A stretch of 64,000 bases of DNA, taken from assembly GCF_014396385.1 (NCBI RefSeq), contig NZ_CP060716.1, positions 496,001 to 560,000 of the forward strand. Direction: 5' to 3'. A program made the translations under genes and the position numbers. Each line of letters begins with the position of its first letter. The first letter of the stretch is position 1. Source of the stretch: Leucobacter denitrificans (GTDB taxonomy: Bacteria; Actinomycetota; Actinomycetes; Actinomycetales; Microbacteriaceae). Below the pieces are notes generated by a model. That model worked only from the letters and a program-made list of their open reading frames with translations, ran no database searches and was not told the origin of the DNA. Of the stretch, positions 36,162-45,206 are shown piece after piece.

Positions 36162-38437
36162 GATGTGCTCGAGGCCTCGACAATTCCGCGCCTGACGGCT
36201 CGTTTTGCTTCACGGGCGGTACGCGCGAGACTGCCGAGTCGGTCGATATCGTGCTCAAGGTCTGCATGCGCAATTCCGACTTCGCAGGCCTGCGCAATCT
36301 GATCGAGCAAATCGATCGTCTGTTTTGTCCATCTCACGAAGTCGCCCGCGCCCAAGCCGCTTTCCTCGAGCACCCTCTCGAGCGTCGCACCCTTTGCCCA
36401 GCTATACATGGCACCGGCGAGGCCAGCGTGAGGCATATCAGCGCGTGGCAGCCGGTATCTGTCGGCAAGATCATCGAGCATGACCCAGCGGTCGAGCACT
36501 CTGTCGAACGCCTGCCCGAACACGCCTCCGGGGCCTCGACTATCGGTTTCTTCGTCGCGGCGTGGCTCGTACGTGAGCGCGCAGCACATTGCCGCTAGTC
36601 CGCGAGCGTCGAGTCCTCGCCAGAGGTCGTCGCGCAAACACTCTGCGACGAGAAGATCTCGATCACCGTAGATTCGGCGAAGCAATTCTCCCCACGGTGT
36701 CACCTCAAGCGAGTCTTTTCGTGTAGAACCCGCGAGGTACCCAAGCTCAAGAAGTTCCTCGACCACCCGCTCGAACGTTCGCGCAATTGTCCCCGTGCGG
36801 TTCGCGACCTGGCGACGCCCCCGCTCGATCTGCCTACGGAGCTTGCGTGCGCGATCTTCCCAGCGCTTCTTGTCTGACCCGTGAGCGCGTGCAGCGGCCG
36901 CTTCATACCCCTGTAGCGAAGCCTGCTCTGCCTGCAGCTCGCGGGCCTGATCAACTACCGCGCGATCCGCCTGGAATTGAGCGAATGAGAGTTCGAGCGT
37001 CTCTCTCGCCTGATCGTACGAAAGTCGCTGAAGAAGATTCACCGCCATATTCGCAGTTGGACGGAAACTTGAGCGCACGGGGAACGAGCGCGCACCGGCA
37101 AGATGCGAGAGCGCATCGAGGTCGACCGCGTCACTCCACACGACGACAGCGTGGCCCTCTACGTCGATACCTCGACGGCCAGCGCGACCAGTGAGCTGGG
37201 TGAACTCCCCCGACGTGAGTGGAACCCGTTGCTCACCATTGAACTTATCGAGGCGTTCGATGACCACCGCACGAGCAGGCATGTTGATGCCGAGCGCCAG
37301 TGTTTCGGTAGCGAAAACGAGCTTGACGAGCCTGCGCTGAAACAGTTGCTCGATGACAGCTTTGAATGAGGGAAGCAGGCCAGCGTGGTGCGCCGCAACA
37401 CCGCGTTCGAGCCCTGCGATCCACTCACGGACTCCGAGCACGCGACGGTCTTCGTCGCTCAGGGAGTCGGTCACCTCGAATGCGATCTTGCGGATTTGCT
37501 CGCGTTCATCTCGAGTGGTGAGTGTGATTCCCTCAGTGATGCACTGCCGAACCGCCTGGTCACAACCATTTCTGCTGAAGATAAAGACGATAGCGGGCAG
37601 CAGCCGAGTTTCGTCAAGGGCGCGGGCGATGTCACCCCGCGAGATACGCTTGCTTCGCCTACGCGGTGCTCCATTGCGCTCGCGTTTGCCACCGTACCTA
37701 CCGCCCCGACGGGCATCATCAGTGCGGGCGCTACTGCGGCCCCGACCACTGAGCATGCGAAGCTCTGGGTTTACCCTGCCGCCCGAGGCATGATTACCCT
37801 GCTTGTCAACGAAAAGCGGCTCAAGCGCTTTTGACGTAAGCACATGCTGATACAGCGGCACCGGTCGATGTTCAGAAAGAATGACGTCGGTCTCGCCACG
37901 CACCGCGTGCATCCAGTCGCCGAACTCCTCGGCGTTCGACACCGTGGCAGACAGCGAGACGATGCGCACGGACTGAGGCAGGTGCAGAATAATCTCTTCC
38001 CACACTGCACCCCGAAACCTGTCACCTAAGTAGTGGACTTCGTCGAGCACCACGAAGGAGAGGTCGTGAAGTGCTGGTGAGTTTGCGTAAATCATGTTGC
38101 GCAGCACTTCGGTTGTCATGACGACGATAGGCGCGTCACCGCGAAGATTCACGTCGCCTGTGAGAAGACCGACCTCATCCTCACCATATTCGGCACACAG
38201 CTCGTGAAACTTCTGGTTCGACAGCGCTTTGATCGGCGCCGTGTAGAAAATCCGGGTGTCACGCTCGCGCCGCGCAAGATACACCGCAAACTCCGCAACC
38301 GTGGTCTTGCCTGAACCTGTTGGTGCAGCGACCAACACACTTCGCCCGGCCTCGAGGCGCTCGCAGGCAGTCACCTGGAAGCTATCGAGCTTGTAGCCTA
38401 AGCGCGACTCGAAGTGTGAAAGCGCTGTATCGTTCAC
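36158..38437 (-). CDS. helY: DEAD/DExH RNA helicase HelY (Ski2/Mtr4-like)
   Basis: A 759-residue SF2 helicase. Walker A is APTGSGKTT (about 38-46), motif II DEVH (about 131-134), motif III SAT and motif VI QLTGRAGRRGID (about 410-421). A C-terminal DSHCT domain (about 600-750) matches Ski2/Mtr4 and mycobacterial HelY, so an RNA role is likely. At 759 residues it is shorter than mycobacterial HelY (about 900). GTG 38437 shares one base with the tatC stop. Confidence 0.88.
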   Translation of the reverse strand: MNDTALSHFESRLGYKLDSFQVTACERLEAGRSVLVAAPTGSGKTTVAEFAVYLARRERDTRIFYTAPIKALSNQKFHELCAEYGEDEVGLLTGDVNLRGDAPIVVMTTEVLRNMIYANSPALHDLSFVVLDEVHYLGDRFRGAVWEEIILHLPQSVRIVSLSATVSNAEEFGDWMHAVRGETDVILSEHRPVPLYQHVLTSKALEPLFVDKQGNHASGGRVNPELRMLSGRGRSSARTDDARRGGRYGGKRERNGAPRRRSKRISRGDIARALDETRLLPAIVFIFSRNGCDQAVRQCITEGITLTTRDEREQIRKIAFEVTDSLSDEDRRVLGVREWIAGLERGVAAHHAGLLPSFKAVIEQLFQRRLVKLVFATETLALGINMPARAVVIERLDKFNGEQRVPLTSGEFTQLTGRAGRRGIDVEGHAVVVWSDAVDLDALSHLAGARSFPVRSSFRPTANMAVNLLQRLSYDQARETLELSFAQFQADRAVVDQARELQAEQASLQGYEAAAARAHGSDKKRWEDRARKLRRQIERGRRQVANRTGTIARTFERVVEELLELGYLAGSTRKDSLEVTPWGELLRRIYGDRDLLVAECLRDDLWRGLDARGLAAMCCALTYEPRRDEETDSRGPGGVFGQAFDRVLDRWVMLDDLADRYRLPRADMPHAGLAGAMYSWAKGATLERVLEESGLGAGDFVRWTKQTIDLLDQIAQACEVGIAHADLEHDIDRLGSLARTAREAKRAVRRGIVEASSTS

Positions 38438-39279
38438 TAGGCCTTCCCGCCACCGTTATCTGAATCATCTGACAGGTCGGGTTCACTGAGGTCTATTCCA
38501 TACTCAGCAAACTCTTCGGCACGGCGTTTATCAACCCGCTTGTCGTGCAGCAGCGCTATGCCCACCGCGACGAAGTACAAGATAACCATGGGAACCGCGA
38601 GCAAAAACATGCTGGTGATGTCAACGGCGGGAGTGGTGATTGCTGCGAACAACACGATGACAAGAATTGCGACGCGCCAGCCTTTGAGGATCGTTTTTCC
38701 TTTAATGACGCCAAGGAAATTCAGCATCACCAGCACAACTGGCATGACGAACCCGGCCCCCACCGCGAGCAGAAGCTTGAGCACAAAATCGATATAAACT
38801 CGCGCGCTCTGATAGTACGCATCTTCGGTTGGTTGGAACGTCGAGAGCAAGAGCACGATGTTGGGCAACACGTACCAGGCCGCAAATACACCGGCAAGAA
38901 AGAGGGGCACAGCCGCCCCAATAAATCCCACACCGTAGAGCTTCTCGCGACGGGTCAGACCCGGGGCAAGAAATGCCCAAATTTGGTACAGCCACACCGG
39001 ACAAGTGATGACAACCGCGATAAACAGCGCGATTTGCACCTTCAGATCGAATGCTTCAGTTATCGAGTTGTATGCGAGTACGGCGTCGCGACCCTGTTCT
39101 TGAAGATCATCGATCGGCCTGCGCAGTATGTCCCACACTCGCTCCGCGAGCAGCCACCCGGCAACAAGGCCGACCAGCAACCCGGCCGCCGCGATGATAA
39201 GTCGCTTACGCAACTCGACGAGGTGTTCGCCGAGGCTCATCCGTCCTTCATTGCGTCGGCCGCGCGTCTCAGTTGCCAT
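38437..39279 (-). CDS. tatC: Sec-independent translocase subunit TatC
   Basis: A 280-residue membrane protein that recognises twin-arginine signals of folded proteins. The N-terminal motif SLGEHLVELRKRL (about 15-27) and the conserved Glu before helix 2 are present, followed by six helices (about 29-49, 75-95, 110-135, 157-180, 195-212 and 215-235). The C-terminus is acidic. TAAACT lies 6 bases before the ATG, overlapping the pafC stop. TatA, which normally sits between pafC and tatC, is not here. Confidence 0.95.
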   Translation of the reverse strand: MATETRGRRNEGRMSLGEHLVELRKRLIIAAAGLLVGLVAGWLLAERVWDILRRPIDDLQEQGRDAVLAYNSITEAFDLKVQIALFIAVVITCPVWLYQIWAFLAPGLTRREKLYGVGFIGAAVPLFLAGVFAAWYVLPNIVLLLSTFQPTEDAYYQSARVYIDFVLKLLLAVGAGFVMPVVLVMLNFLGVIKGKTILKGWRVAILVIVLFAAITTPAVDITSMFLLAVPMVILYFVAVGIALLHDKRVDKRRAEEFAEYGIDLSEPDLSDDSDNGGGKA

Positions 39280-39288
39280 TTCGCCAGT

Positions 39289-40269
39289 TTATCGGTTTTG
39301 GTCTGGAGTTTTACCGTTGCCAGCGTTAGCTTCTAGCGCTCGCAGAACCCATTCCCTCGCGGCCTCCCGAGCACTCGGAGGCGAGAGGATCTCGATAGCG
39401 CCGACACCGTGCTGAACAAGCCGCACCGCCGCACCTGAATGCCAGGCTTCGAATCGCACCCGCACGTGCCCGGGCGGCGTCAAAGGGTCCTTCACTACTT
39501 CTGGCGCAAATCCTCGAATCGAAGGTAAGAGCCGCTCTGGTACGTACGCATGTATCTCCTCGCCCTCACGACTTGTCCCGTCACTTGCATTGTGGATCGG
39601 CACGAACTCGTCAAGCGTTTCCAGGTCAGAAATCTGGCTCACCCGAAACGTTCTCTCTGCGTCGCGTTCTTGCGCAAATCCGCGGAGATACCAGGTGCCT
39701 TCGCGTTCCACGAGTGTGCTCGGTTGCACGGTTCGAGAGGTCTCGACGCCCTCGGCATCGCGATACGCGAATCGAACGGTGAGGCTATTCTCAATTGCCG
39801 AAGTAAGTTTTTGGAGCATCGCGTCGTACTCGCCGCTCTGCACGGACACTGTCGGAACCTCACTGAGTTCCATGGCCTGCGCAAGCCGCTTTGCCAATGA
39901 TTTAGCCAAGCGTGCGTCATCTGTTGAAAGTATGGGCTTGAGCGCGTGGAGGCCAGCAAGCAGCGCCGCGGTTTCAGCGCCCGTGAACCGTGGAGTTTCG
40001 TCGACGGCGACGGTGTGGGTAAGTGAAACAATGCCCTGTGACTCGAAGGCTTGCCAGTCAATATCGAACAGGTCGTCGTGTTGATACGCCAGCGTCTCCC
40101 CCGGTATTCCGGCGGTACCTAAAAATGTGATGAGCTTTCGCAACACACGTTCATCGACGTCAAACGTTTCGGCAAGTTCTTGCAGCTGAGTGGGCCCGTG
40201 TTCACGCAGATACGGCACGAGTGAGAGGAGCAGGATTACTCGTTCGTTTGCTGAGAGTGACTTACGCAT
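39289..40269 (-). CDS. pafC: WYL-domain transcriptional regulator PafC
   Basis: A 326-residue regulator with an N-terminal winged helix (about 5-65, SANERVILLLSLVPYLREHG) and a WYL domain with GTWYLRGFAQERDAERTFRVSQI (about 195-217). PafB and PafC together activate the LexA/RecA-independent DNA-damage response in mycobacteria. ATG 40269 overlaps pafB by 8 bases and matches the family N-terminus better than the upstream codon at 40305. Confidence 0.9.
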   Translation of the reverse strand: MRKSLSANERVILLLSLVPYLREHGPTQLQELAETFDVDERVLRKLITFLGTAGIPGETLAYQHDDLFDIDWQAFESQGIVSLTHTVAVDETPRFTGAETAALLAGLHALKPILSTDDARLAKSLAKRLAQAMELSEVPTVSVQSGEYDAMLQKLTSAIENSLTVRFAYRDAEGVETSRTVQPSTLVEREGTWYLRGFAQERDAERTFRVSQISDLETLDEFVPIHNASDGTSREGEEIHAYVPERLLPSIRGFAPEVVKDPLTPPGHVRVRFEAWHSGAAVRLVQHGVGAIEILSPPSAREAAREWVLRALEANAGNGKTPDQNR

Positions 40270-41293
40270 GAGCGTTCTCAACTCTCGTTGCGCTGTGCAG
40301 CTCAAGCGCGGCTTCGAATCTTTCGCGCACGAGCTGCTGCAAACTAGGTGGATCGAGAACGGTCACCTCGGTTCCAAAGCCTGCTATCTCAGTAGCAAGT
40401 TCGGGGAGATCGACCGTGCCAAACTGTATTTCACAATCTTCATCACCATGTTGGATCGAATCCGAGCGCGACAAGAGCGCGGTTTCCGCGATTGAACCGG
40501 GTTTCACACGCACTGCGACACGTTGCTGCTCTTGAAGTCGTTGAAGGCCAGATACCGCCTCCTCGATCAACGTTTCAATGGCAGCGGGCAGCTCGTTCCA
40601 AGTTGAGGAACCCACACGAACAGAAACCGCGCCGACTATGCGTGAGAGTAGAAACACCCTCGGTGACTCGCGTTCGAGATCGTACGAAATGAGATGCCAG
40701 CGGCCCTCGAATCGATGCAGCTGCAGCGGCATTACGCGTCGCCGCAAAGGCTCATTTCGGTCGGCGAGTTGATAGTCAAACTCTGCTTCAGCCTGCTGGC
40801 CGATCGCTTGCAGAAGCGCCGGAGCAGCAGGGTCAGTCGCCCCGAACCCCGCGCTCACTCCAAGTCTCGGCGCGTCAATAAGGGCACCGAGCGATTCAAG
40901 CTTCATCAGCGCTCGCGCTGCTTCAGCCGAGAGGCTGCCCTCTCGCCAAGCGAGCGCAGCCACTCTCAACATCATGAGTTCGCGATCGCTGAACTCGAGT
41001 CCGTGGGGTACTTCGAGCGCGGTCTTGGGAACCCGGTATCGCGCTAGATGGTTGTTGCCCGGCTCACCGGGGGAATCGATAGTTTCGACCGGAATGCCGA
41101 GGCTACGGAGTTGTTCTTTGTCTCGTTCGAATTGGCGATCGAGCGCGACCCGCTGTCCTGCATCGTTGTACCGATCTGCGTATCCGTAGACCGACGAGAG
41201 TAGCTCGTGTTTAGTCAATCCATTCGTACTCGCCACAAGTGCGAGCACGAGACTGAAGATTCGCTCTTCGCTAGAGACCTGTGAACGGGCCAC
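40262..41293 (-). CDS. pafB: WYL-domain transcriptional regulator PafB
   Basis: A 343-residue partner of PafC. It has an N-terminal winged helix (SSEERIFSLVLALVASTNGLTKHELLSSVYGY) and a WYL domain with GRWHLISYDLERESPRVFLLSRIVGAV. The pair PafB then PafC is conserved. The GTG start is 12 bases after the FKBP stop, and GATAAT lies 11 bases upstream. No pup-proteasome gene precedes it. Confidence 0.9.
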   Translation of the reverse strand: MARSQVSSEERIFSLVLALVASTNGLTKHELLSSVYGYADRYNDAGQRVALDRQFERDKEQLRSLGIPVETIDSPGEPGNNHLARYRVPKTALEVPHGLEFSDRELMMLRVAALAWREGSLSAEAARALMKLESLGALIDAPRLGVSAGFGATDPAAPALLQAIGQQAEAEFDYQLADRNEPLRRRVMPLQLHRFEGRWHLISYDLERESPRVFLLSRIVGAVSVRVGSSTWNELPAAIETLIEEAVSGLQRLQEQQRVAVRVKPGSIAETALLSRSDSIQHGDEDCEIQFGTVDLPELATEIAGFGTEVTVLDPPSLQQLVRERFEAALELHSATRVENAHA

Positions 41294-41305
41294 TGGTGAT
41301 CCGCA

Positions 41306-42241
41306 TTATCCGACTGCGAGTATGTCGACAACAATGACGCGAGCGTCGTCTCCGCCCTCGGTGATGACGACCTGCGAGCCGGCCTTCTTGCCTGTGAGTT
41401 CGGAGCGGAAGTTCACGCCACCCGCGGTAGCTTCTTCTTCACCCTGCAACATTTGCGGGCCTGACTGCCCCCAGGTATTGCTCACGATGTTTCCATCCCA
41501 GCCCACAATGAGTACCTGCACGAGAACTCGGCTATCGGCGTGTACCTCAGCACCGTCACCCGCGATTCGCACCGCAGAAGTGGATCCGACGGGTGCGTCT
41601 CGTGGCGGAAGCACAACGCCGGGTTGACCATTAGCGTCAGTGACTACAGCGGGGAACCCGTTCGGAAGCCCGAGCGCACGTCCCTCGACCGACTGACCCG
41701 AGACATCGCTGACGTCAAATACTGCGATCACACCCGCGTCCTCGGTTCCACCGAGCTGCTGAGACAGACCAGCAGCATCACCAGGGCTAATGGCCAGCAC
41801 AACTCGCTCCCCAGCAACCGTGCAACGCAAGGCCTCACTCAGTGGGTTCGCGGCCTCCGCCGAAATAATGAAGAACTCGTTTGAATCGCCGTTCCCGAAG
41901 CCATCGCTTTGGATGAGCTGTTCGCCAGTCTGCTGATCGTACAGCGCGTAATTCACGGACACGAGAGATCCCTCGTCAGCAACACGCGTGCCCGAGACAG
42001 CCCCTGAGCTATCTACGATCGAGCGCTGCGTAACCGTAATTTCGGTCTCAGCGGGTATCGAAATTTGTGGATCTTCACCGTACCCACCGAGGAGAACAAC
42101 GTTCTCTGTAACTGCTCCGGCCCCAAGCATCGCAGTGCAATCGCCTCGATTCACTTCGACAGCATCAGATGAGCTGCAGGCCGTGAGACTTACGGCGACA
42201 ATTGCAGTGGCAAAAACCGCCGGAACGATGCGACGAAGCAT
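41306..42241 (-). CDS. FKBP-type peptidyl-prolyl isomerase lipoprotein
   Basis: A 311-residue exported protein. The lipobox LTAC is near residue 22 (signal MLRRIVPAVFATAIVAVSL). The C-terminal 110 residues follow an FKBP pattern: VLVQVLIVGWDGNIVSNTWGQSGP then a LTGKKAGSQVVI stretch; a first, more divergent domain (about 70-170) looks related, with EGSLVSVNYALYD. AAAGGTG precedes ATG 42241. Mycobacterial FKBP proteins lie near paf genes too. Isomerase activity is inferred. Confidence 0.75.
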   Translation of the reverse strand: MLRRIVPAVFATAIVAVSLTACSSSDAVEVNRGDCTAMLGAGAVTENVVLLGGYGEDPQISIPAETEITVTQRSIVDSSGAVSGTRVADEGSLVSVNYALYDQQTGEQLIQSDGFGNGDSNEFFIISAEAANPLSEALRCTVAGERVVLAISPGDAAGLSQQLGGTEDAGVIAVFDVSDVSGQSVEGRALGLPNGFPAVVTDANGQPGVVLPPRDAPVGSTSAVRIAGDGAEVHADSRVLVQVLIVGWDGNIVSNTWGQSGPQMLQGEEEATAGGVNFRSELTGKKAGSQVVITEGGDDARVIVVDILAVG

Positions 42242-42301
42242 GGAACACCTTTCAAATGCGAACTTGCCCATCCTACCGAATGCAAACTGAACTAGGCCCG
42301 C

Positions 42302-43339
42302 TTACGCGCCGGGCTCATCCTGCATTCGCTGGTCAGCAATTTTTTGGGCCGAGCGTACCTTCTTGCGAAGTACTTTGTCGCTCTTCGAGCGAACACCAAC
42401 GGCCTCGTCGGTCCAAGTTTCAGATTCTTCCCCCGCACCCATGTCAGGAAGCCAGCTTGCCATGTCTTCGTCAGAGAAATCACTCTTCGAGGCACGACGC
42501 TTCAGGCTCGGCAGAACCGTGCCCGGGGCAAGTTTGCGCGCGGTAACAAGGAATCCGGTGTGCGCCACCATACGGTGGTCGGGTCGCACGGCAAGGCCTT
42601 CGACGTGCCAGCCGCGAACCATCGTTTCAGAAGCCTGAGGGTGAGTAAAGAGACCCGAGCGCCGGAACTCCTCAACAGTGCGAGACAACTGGGTCACCGT
42701 TGCAACGTAGCAAATCACTACGCCACCAGGCGCGAGCGCATTCGCAGTTACATCAACGCACTCCCATGGCGCGAGCATGTCGAGTACCACCCGATCCACT
42801 GAGCCGTCTTCGAGCGCCGAGGGCAACGATTCTTGCAGATCGCCCACACGCACCGTCCAGTTCTTCGGCATGCTGCCCGAGAACGCCACAGCATTCGCTT
42901 GCGCGATCTCAGCGAACTCTTCTCTGCGTTCGAACGAGTGCAACTCCCCCTCAGCACCTATTGCTCGCAGGAGGTGCAGCGATAGCGCCCCCGACCCAAC
43001 CCCGGCCTCGACGACACGAGCACCCGGGAAAATATCGGCAAGCGACACGATCTGTGCAGCGTCTTTCGGATACACGATTGCGGCGCCACGAGGCATCGAC
43101 ATCACGAAGTCGGTGAGGAGCGGCCGCAACGCCAGGTACTCTTCGCCACTCGAGTTCGTCACGACCGAAGCATCAGGCAGACCAACAATTTGATCGTGCC
43201 GAAGAATTCCTCGGTGGCTGTGAAACTCTCCATCAACTTCGAGGGTAAAGGTATTGAGCCGACCTTTGGGCCCGGTAAGTTTTACGCGATCACCATAGAC
43301 GAACGCTCCCCGCAACGCTGGCGTGTGAAGTTCTGACAC
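42302..43339 (-). CDS. trmI: tRNA (adenine(58)-N(1))-methyltransferase TrmI
   Basis: A 345-residue methyltransferase making m1A58 in tRNA. GDRVKLTGPKGR near the N-terminus, AGVGSGALSLHLLRAIG (SAM motif I, about 111-127) and the catalytic LDMLAPWE motif (about 183-190) match TrmI. The C-terminal extension after about 290 is charged. GAGGAGA precedes the GTG start. In mycobacteria the homologue lies just upstream of the proteasome genes. Confidence 0.9.
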   Translation of the reverse strand: MSELHTPALRGAFVYGDRVKLTGPKGRLNTFTLEVDGEFHSHRGILRHDQIVGLPDASVVTNSSGEEYLALRPLLTDFVMSMPRGAAIVYPKDAAQIVSLADIFPGARVVEAGVGSGALSLHLLRAIGAEGELHSFERREEFAEIAQANAVAFSGSMPKNWTVRVGDLQESLPSALEDGSVDRVVLDMLAPWECVDVTANALAPGGVVICYVATVTQLSRTVEEFRRSGLFTHPQASETMVRGWHVEGLAVRPDHRMVAHTGFLVTARKLAPGTVLPSLKRRASKSDFSDEDMASWLPDMGAGEESETWTDEAVGVRSKSDKVLRKKVRSAQKIADQRMQDEPGA

Positions 43340-43357
43340 GTTATCTCGTCTCCTCTT

Positions 43358-44038
43358 TTATGAACGGTGTTGTTGCCACAGCGAGCCCGCCTGCCGAGCA
43401 TCCATGCCACTCAGCGTGGGCAACACGAGATGCGCGTCGCTCCCGTCGAGCGACAGAAGATTTGGAACCCCAAAAACAAAGGCCCCAGATGCTGCTGCAG
43501 CAGCAGTTCCGGGCGGGGAGTCTTCGAACGCGATGCAGTGTCGAGCCTCGACTCCCAACGCAGCAGCCCCTCGAAGGTATGGATCGGGGTGAGGTTTCTC
43601 AAACTCAACATCATCGCCAGTGATGATCGCCTGAAATGTTCCTGCAGGCAGCAGCTCAACCACGGCCTCCGCAATCGGCCTTACCGACATCGTGACAAGT
43701 GCGCTCGGAACGTCAAATGCCCGGAATGATTCGAGCATCTCTAACGCACCCTCGATCCACAACGGACCGGTCTCGGCGAGCCCGGCCACCACACCATTCG
43801 CCCACTCATTCACAATGTCTTCGACGGACAGCGGCACACCGAGCGTCTGAAACACTCGGGCGGCAGTCGTGAGGCCCTGGCCCACGAGTCGCTCATGGAT
43901 ATCACTCGGCACCGCAATGTCATAGCGCTCGAGCATACGTACCTCGGCCCCGAGCCAGAGTGGTTCTGAATCGATGATCGTGCCATCCATGTCCCACAGC
44001 GTCGCGGCGGGAAACATATGTGCTGGAGCAGTGGTCAT
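43358..44038 (-). CDS. HAD-family phosphatase
   Basis: A 226-residue haloacid dehalogenase-type phosphatase. Motif I is WDMDGTIID (about 14-22), the cap starts SEPLW, motif II Ser/Thr is in ALVTMS, and motif IV is EDSPPG (about 182-187). It resembles sugar phosphatases of the YcjU/phosphoglucomutase-like branch. The ATG at 44038 has TAGAAT 7 bases upstream; a GTG three codons earlier is less likely. Confidence 0.85.
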   Translation of the reverse strand: MTTAPAHMFPAATLWDMDGTIIDSEPLWLGAEVRMLERYDIAVPSDIHERLVGQGLTTAARVFQTLGVPLSVEDIVNEWANGVVAGLAETGPLWIEGALEMLESFRAFDVPSALVTMSVRPIAEAVVELLPAGTFQAIITGDDVEFEKPHPDPYLRGAAALGVEARHCIAFEDSPPGTAAAAASGAFVFGVPNLLSLDGSDAHLVLPTLSGMDARQAGSLWQQHRS

Positions 44039-44045
44039 TCGCACC

Positions 44046-44072
44046 ATTCTACTGATTCGTTCCGACTATCCT
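44046..44072. promoter_or_regulatory. Divergent leaderless -10 elements for HAD and PAC2 genes
   Basis: In the 41-base divergent spacer, TAGAAT on minus (44051-44046) is 7 bases before the HAD ATG and TATCCT on plus (44067-44072) is 7 bases before the PAC2 GTG. Confidence 0.6.
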
Positions 44073-44079
44073 GGGAAGT

Positions 44080-45168
44080 GTGAATGATTCCGCCGACCCT
44101 ACTGCAACGCCTCGCGCACTCATTGTCGCTTTTCAAGGCTGGAGCGATGCGGGTGACGCCACTTCGGAAGCGCTACAGCACCTCATCAGCCTGCAAGGCG
44201 CCGAGCTGCTACACATCATTGGCGGCGAAGGCTTTGTCGACTTGCAGATGCAGCGCCCAAAAATTTTCCGAAACGAAGACGGTCGCAGAGCGCTCGAATG
44301 GCCAGACACGAGACTCTATGGCACGGTACATCGCCCAGGCCAGGCACCCTCTGAATCAGTTGTCGATGCAGAGATGATCACCCGTCTCGACGGGTCCCCA
44401 GTACTCGATCTGTACTTTATGCCCGGTGTCGAACCCAGCCGCGACTGGGAGAACTTCGCAGACGAGGTCGTTGAACTCGCCGAAGTGTGGGCTGTAGATC
44501 TCGTAGTGCTACTCGGATCGATGTACTCAGACGCCCCACACTCGAGACCGATCATTGCGAACCTCTACTCAGAGAGTGAAGCCGCCCAAGAACGCTATGG
44601 GGCTTCTAAGAGCAACTACGAAGGTCCCGCCGGAATTACCTCGGCAATCGACATCGCCCTTGAGGCTGCCGGCATTGAAGCTGTCTCGCTGTGGGTGCAG
44701 GTACCTCACTACGTGCACTCAGCCCCCTCACCAAAGGCGACACTCGCCATACTCGACAAACTCGAAGAACTCCTCGACATCGTCATTCCACGCGGAGAGC
44801 TGTTCTCTCAAGCAACCGAGTGGGAGAGCAACATCAACCGCATTGCAGCGAATGATGACGACATGACGCGCTACATTCGCAGCCTCGAAGACGCGCGAGA
44901 CGAAGCCCTCGCGGCCGAAACGACTGGTGACGCGCTCGCCGCAGAGTTTGAAAAGTTTCTCGAGCGCGACCGCGACATCATTCCGCACATGCGAGCGGAT
45001 CACGAGATCATTGAGAATCGTGAGGCTGACGCGGGCCAGGAGAACGCAGAGCACGAAGGCAGTGAGAGCGAAGGCGTGGGGAATGACGAGCCTTCAGAAA
45101 ACGAAGGCTCGGAAGGCGATGACCCTCCGAAGGATGCCCCACCTAAGGATTCTCCACCGACGAGCTAG
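44080..45168 (+). CDS. PAC2 family protein
   Basis: A 362-residue protein of the PAC2 family, related to proteasome assembly chaperones. The core is LIVAFQGWSDAGDATSEAL (about 14-32), YFMPGVEPSRDWENF, LLGSMYSDAPHSRP and GPAGITSAIDIALEAAGIEAVSLWVQVPHY. The last 55 residues are acidic with Pro/Lys repeats (PPKDAPPKDSPP). GTG 44080 follows a leaderless -10. It is retained though no proteasome gene is nearby. Biochemical role unknown. Confidence 0.85.
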   Translation: MNDSADPTATPRALIVAFQGWSDAGDATSEALQHLISLQGAELLHIIGGEGFVDLQMQRPKIFRNEDGRRALEWPDTRLYGTVHRPGQAPSESVVDAEMITRLDGSPVLDLYFMPGVEPSRDWENFADEVVELAEVWAVDLVVLLGSMYSDAPHSRPIIANLYSESEAAQERYGASKSNYEGPAGITSAIDIALEAAGIEAVSLWVQVPHYVHSAPSPKATLAILDKLEELLDIVIPRGELFSQATEWESNINRIAANDDDMTRYIRSLEDARDEALAAETTGDALAAEFEKFLERDRDIIPHMRADHEIIENREADAGQENAEHEGSESEGVGNDEPSENEGSEGDDPPKDAPPKDSPPTS

Positions 45169-45206
45169 GGCCGTATCGGCAAGGTGCGCAGACCGGGCTC
45201 GGTCAC

